Assembly: GCA_946482595.1 (NCBI GenBank)
Contig: CAMLSD010000100.1
Coordinates: forward strand, 1 to 17,243
DNA from: an uncultured Comamonadaceae bacterium
Lineage (GTDB): Bacteria > Pseudomonadota > Gammaproteobacteria > Burkholderiales > Burkholderiaceae
Reading direction: 5' to 3'
Length of the DNA stretch: 17,243 nt
The translations under genes were made by a program, and so were the position numbers. Positions 14,536 to 17,243 of this stretch are shown piece after piece; position 1 is the first letter of the stretch, and each line of letters begins with the position of its first letter. The notes below the pieces were generated by a model, which saw only the letters and a list, made by a program, of their open reading frames with translations, was not told where the DNA came from and did not search any database.

Positions 14536-15642
14536 ATGCATAGGATTGCCCTGACCTATTCGCTCAATCCGGACCGCAGCGACACACGCGACCTGCATCA
14601 CCCGCTGATGGCCATGCTTGAAGCCATCCATGCCAGCGGGTCGATCTCGGCCGCCGCGCGCACGCTGTCGCTGTCCTACCGTCATGTGTGGGGCGAGCTG
14701 AAGCGCTGGGAACATGAGCTGGACCAGCAACTGGTGATCTGGGCCAAGGGCCAGCGCGCCCAGCTCTCGCCCTTTGGGGAAAAGCTGCTGTGGGCCGAGC
14801 GCCGTGCCCGGGCGCGCCTTGCACCCCAGATCGAATCGCTGCGCGGTGAGCTCGAACGTGCCTTTGCAGTGGCCTTCGACGACAGCACCGGCGTGATCCC
14901 GGTGTATGCCAGCCATGACGATGCCCTGGCCCGCCTGCGCGACCATGCGGCAGCGCGCAAGCTGCACCTGGACATCCAGTTCACCGGCAGCGTCGATGCG
15001 CTGGCGGCGCTCAACGAAGGCCGCTGTCTGCTGGCCGGATTTCATGCACTGGTCGACGCACCGCTGCGTTCGCCCACCGCACGCGTGTATCGTCCGATGC
15101 TCAAGCCCGGCCGCCACAAGCTGATCGGATTTGCCCAGCGCTGGCAAGGTCTGATGGTCGCTCCGGGCAACCCGCTGGCGCTCCAGGGCCTGCCGGACCT
15201 GCTGCGAGCCGACCTGCGTTTCGCAAACCGTCAGCGCGGCACGGGTTCCCGTGTCGTGCTGGAAGAGCTGCTGGCTGCGCAGAAGATCGATCCGTCAGGC
15301 ATTGCCACCTTCGACCAGACCGAACCCTCGATGCAGGCTGTGGCCGAAGCCGTGGTCAGCGGCCGTGCTGATGCCGCCTTCGGCACCCAGGCCGTCGCCG
15401 TGGCCAAGGGTCTGGACTTCATCGCGCTGGCGCGCGAGCACTACTTTCTCGTCGGGCTGGCCAGCGCCCTGGAACACCCGCACGTGCGCCAGCTCATGAC
15501 GATGCTGCAGTCCAGCACCTGGCAGCGCGAACTGCTGGGCATCACCGGCTACGAACCCGAGCGCAGCGGTGAGGTGCTTGCCCTCAGACGCGTGCTGCCA
15601 TGGTGGACCTACCGCACGCCCAAGGCCCGCGCCCGTGCCTAG
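14536..15642 (+). CDS. ModE-type HTH regulator with a periplasmic-binding-protein-like sensor domain
   Basis: A 368-residue one-component regulator. Residues about 25-110 match the ModE N-terminal LysR-like winged helix (AMLEAIHASGSISAAARTLS, LSYRHVWGELKRWE, QRAQLSPFGEKLLWAE). Residues about 115-350 resemble a PBP-like ligand-binding domain (VIPVYASHDDALARL, GFHALVDAP, FANRQRGTGSRVVLEELL, VSGRADAAFGTQAVA). It has no TOBE/MOP domains, so it differs from classical ModE. Next to tupBCA it most likely senses tungstate, or molybdate, and controls tungstate uptake. The start ATG 14536 has no clear Shine-Dalgarno, and translation may be weak or leaderless. Its TAG stop shares four bases (CTAG) with the stop of the convergent SenA/EgtB gene. 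Confidence 0.85.
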   Translation: MHRIALTYSLNPDRSDTRDLHHPLMAMLEAIHASGSISAAARTLSLSYRHVWGELKRWEHELDQQLVIWAKGQRAQLSPFGEKLLWAERRARARLAPQIESLRGELERAFAVAFDDSTGVIPVYASHDDALARLRDHAAARKLHLDIQFTGSVDALAALNEGRCLLAGFHALVDAPLRSPTARVYRPMLKPGRHKLIGFAQRWQGLMVAPGNPLALQGLPDLLRADLRFANRQRGTGSRVVLEELLAAQKIDPSGIATFDQTEPSMQAVAEAVVSGRADAAFGTQAVAVAKGLDFIALAREHYFLVGLASALEHPHVRQLMTMLQSSTWQRELLGITGYEPERSGEVLALRRVLPWWTYRTPKARARA

Positions 15643-16841
15643 ACGGCGCAGCTCCTGAAGCCGCAGAAGATCTCGTCGCTTTCGGGTCGCTCGAAGCGGC
15701 GGTGCTTGATGTGCCGGATGCGGCCGCGCGTGGCCCAGGAGCCCCCCTTGAGCACCCGGTGCGTGCCGAAGTGCGGCAAGGAATAGTCGCGCCAGGGATC
15801 GGGCTCGAACCCCGCGAACGGCTCGAATCGGCTGGCCGTCCATTCCCAGACCTCACCCCAGCGAAAGCCGCGCGACCTCGCCAGCGAGGCAGCCGCCTCC
15901 CACTCGACTTCCAGCGGCAGACGGCGCCCCGCCCATCGGCACCAGGCCTCGGCCTCGTGCAGGCTGACATGCGTGACCGGCCAGTGGCCGGGCGCCTGCA
16001 CCAGCGCGCCGAAACGCCGCACCAGCACGCCGTTGCGCACCTGCTCCACATGCGCCGGGGTGCTGCGCCCTTCGCGCTGCACCCACTGCCAGCCGGCGTC
16101 GCTCCACCAGCGCGGGTCGGCATAGCCGCCGTCCTGGATGAACTCGATGAACTGCGCCCAGGTCACCGCCTGGGCATCGATCTCGAACTCGGGCACACGC
16201 AGCTCATGCGCCCACTTTTCGTTGTCGAACACAAAACCCTCGCCGTCCGGACTGCCCAGCTGCCAGCGGCAGGTAGGCACATGCACCGGCGGCCTGGGCA
16301 CCAGCGTCTCGCCAAAGTGCACGTCGGGCATCGCGATGCCCAAGGTCTGGGCCATCGTCGCGAGGTCTTCGGCATGCATGTCCTCATGGAACAGCGCCAG
16401 CCGGAACATGTACAGGCCATCCGGCGTCTCGGGCGCGCCCGCCAGCAGGTCGAGCGTGGATTCGAGGGTGTCCACCAGGTACTGCCGCGTGGCATCGGCC
16501 TCGGGCAGATCGAGCTGCCAGCGCAGGGACGGCGAGACGATCTGGTCGTCGTACCAGCCATCGGCCTCGGGCTCGATCGACGCCAGCTTGGGTCGGGTCG
16601 GGTCCGCGTGAGCCCCACGGTAACGCTCGACATTGCGCCCGATCCAGTACTCCTGGAACCAGGCAACATGCCCCAGCTCCCACAAAGCCGGATTGACCTC
16701 GGCCTCGGTGGGCAGATGCACGGCTCCCGCGACCTCGAACGCCTCGAAGCGACGCAGCGTGCAGTTGCGCGCATCGATCAGCGCCAGAGACAGCGGGTCG
16801 CGGCCAGCCTGCCGCAGGATGGGGGTGTCCATGTCCAGCAC
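15639..16841 (-). CDS. senA: EgtB/SenA-family non-haem iron enzyme, probable selenoneine synthase
   Basis: A 400-residue DinB_2 plus FGE-sulfatase domain protein. The N-terminal helical part holds the iron ligands His58 (ELGHVAWFQEYW) and His152/His156 (FHEDMHAED). The C-terminal formylglycine-generating-enzyme-like domain runs from about residue 170 to the end (EVEWEAAASL, WEWTASRFEPF, GGSWATR, IFCGFRSCAV). EgtB joins cysteine to hercynine by an oxidative C-S bond; SenA does the same with selenosugar to make selenoneine. The size and the FCGFRSCA-type ending are like the Burkholderiales proteins named SenA, but no senB/senC partner lies inside the window, so EgtB is not excluded. A GTG start at 16841 is chosen because GGGAG lies eight bases upstream; the in-frame ATG 16832 is alternative. 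A weak -10-like TACGAT lies at 16902-16907 on this strand. Confidence 0.7.
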   Translation of the reverse strand: MLDMDTPILRQAGRDPLSLALIDARNCTLRRFEAFEVAGAVHLPTEAEVNPALWELGHVAWFQEYWIGRNVERYRGAHADPTRPKLASIEPEADGWYDDQIVSPSLRWQLDLPEADATRQYLVDTLESTLDLLAGAPETPDGLYMFRLALFHEDMHAEDLATMAQTLGIAMPDVHFGETLVPRPPVHVPTCRWQLGSPDGEGFVFDNEKWAHELRVPEFEIDAQAVTWAQFIEFIQDGGYADPRWWSDAGWQWVQREGRSTPAHVEQVRNGVLVRRFGALVQAPGHWPVTHVSLHEAEAWCRWAGRRLPLEVEWEAAASLARSRGFRWGEVWEWTASRFEPFAGFEPDPWRDYSLPHFGTHRVLKGGSWATRGRIRHIKHRRFERPESDEIFCGFRSCAV

Positions 16842-16940
16842 GTCTGGGTCTCCCTTCGTGTGGCCGCCAGGCGTTCACCAGCGTGGCGCATGCAGTCTGG
16901 CATCGTACACCGGCCCTGGGCTACCTCTGGGTGACTCTGC

Positions 16941-17243
16941 GCCGAGTGGTTGTGACAACGCAAGTTGCCCAAACCTCGTCGGCGCGTGTGCGCCGTCACG
17001 GCCCTTCGGGCCGTGTCATTCGCGGTCGATGACCGCGAATGCCGAGTGGTTGTGACAAGCTCGGCTTGCCCAACCCTGCCGGCGCGTTCGCGCCGTCACG
17101 GCCCAACGGGCCGTGTCATTCGCGGTCAATGACCGCGAATGCGCAGTGGTTGTGACAACACAAGTTGCCCAACCCTCGTCGGCGCGTCCGCGCCGTCACG
17201 GCCCCTCGGGCCGTGTCATTCGCGGTCGATGACCGCGAATGCC
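16941..17243. repeat. Tandem array of 100-bp structured units (three copies plus start of a fourth)
   Basis: Three consecutive units of exactly 100 bp (16941-17040, 17041-17140, 17141-17240) are followed by GCC, matching the start of a fourth at the window edge. Each unit holds four inverted repeats. A: GGTTG/CAACC outer arms around CAAC/GTTG (units 1, 3; in unit 1 the outer arm reads CAAACC) or CAAGC/GCTTG (unit 2). B: GGCGC/GCGCC. C: CACGGCCC/GGGCCGTG with loops TTC, AAC, CTC. D: CATTCGCGGTC/GACCGCGAATG with loops GAT, AAT, GAT. Differences fall mostly in loops, and hairpin A changes on both arms together. There are no T runs, spacers or ORFs, so it is neither a terminator cluster nor a CRISPR array. 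It starts 99 bases upstream of senA on the other side of its start. Confidence 0.9.

Noticed and set aside
16941..17243. A CRISPR array.
   Set aside because: Whole 100-bp units repeat with no unique spacers, and no cas genes are in the window.
16941..17243. A cluster of intrinsic terminators.
   Set aside because: The stems are strong, but no T run follows any of them on either strand.

Overview
The window is compact, high-G+C DNA from a betaproteobacterium, most likely a Burkholderiales member of the Rubrivivax/Leptothrix/Ideonella type. I infer this from the pepN-fbp pair, a DUF2062 protein, a phasin-like protein and an EgtB/SenA-type enzyme of the form common in that order. No plasmid, phage or insertion-sequence gene is visible.

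Left part (1-5297, all + strand): the 3' half of pepN (aminopeptidase N), fbp (class I fructose-1,6-bisphosphatase), a tRNA-Thr(CGT) with its own promoter and an intrinsic terminator, a DUF2062 membrane protein, an MgtC/SapB-family membrane protein, a tryptophan-rich 70-residue protein and a phasin-like helical protein.

Middle part (5302-15642): what looks like a self-contained tungsten island. On the - strand, reading right to left, an aor operon encodes a four-cluster polyferredoxin (AorA), a tungsten aldehyde:ferredoxin oxidoreductase-type catalytic subunit (AorB), an FAD/NAD(P) oxidoreductase (AorC), a MoaD/ThiS-like protein ending in Gly-Gly and an unrecognised 103-residue protein. Divergent from it is a GAF/PAS/Fis-HTH regulator of the AcoR type that has no AAA+ domain. 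Next comes a - strand operon tupB-tupC-tupA-xdhC, which couples tungstate import to an XdhC-type cofactor maturation factor. Divergent from that operon is a ModE-type HTH regulator fused to a periplasmic-binding-protein-like sensor domain. The island would import tungstate, finish the W-pterin cofactor, build an aldehyde oxidoreductase that exchanges electrons with NAD, and control both steps with dedicated regulators. The two divergent promoter regions share the rare sequence CCTAGGC-N3-ACCC.

Right end (15639-17243): a - strand EgtB/SenA-family non-haem iron enzyme (ergothioneine or, more likely, selenoneine synthase). Upstream of it lies an array of exact 100-bp tandem units, each able to fold into four hairpins. 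The loops vary and one stem shows compensatory change. The array runs off the window edge.

The most unusual items are the 100-bp structured repeats, the AAA+-less regulator, the XdhC gene inside a tungstate-transport operon, the two strong hairpins between aorB and aorC, and the shared CCTAGG-containing motif.
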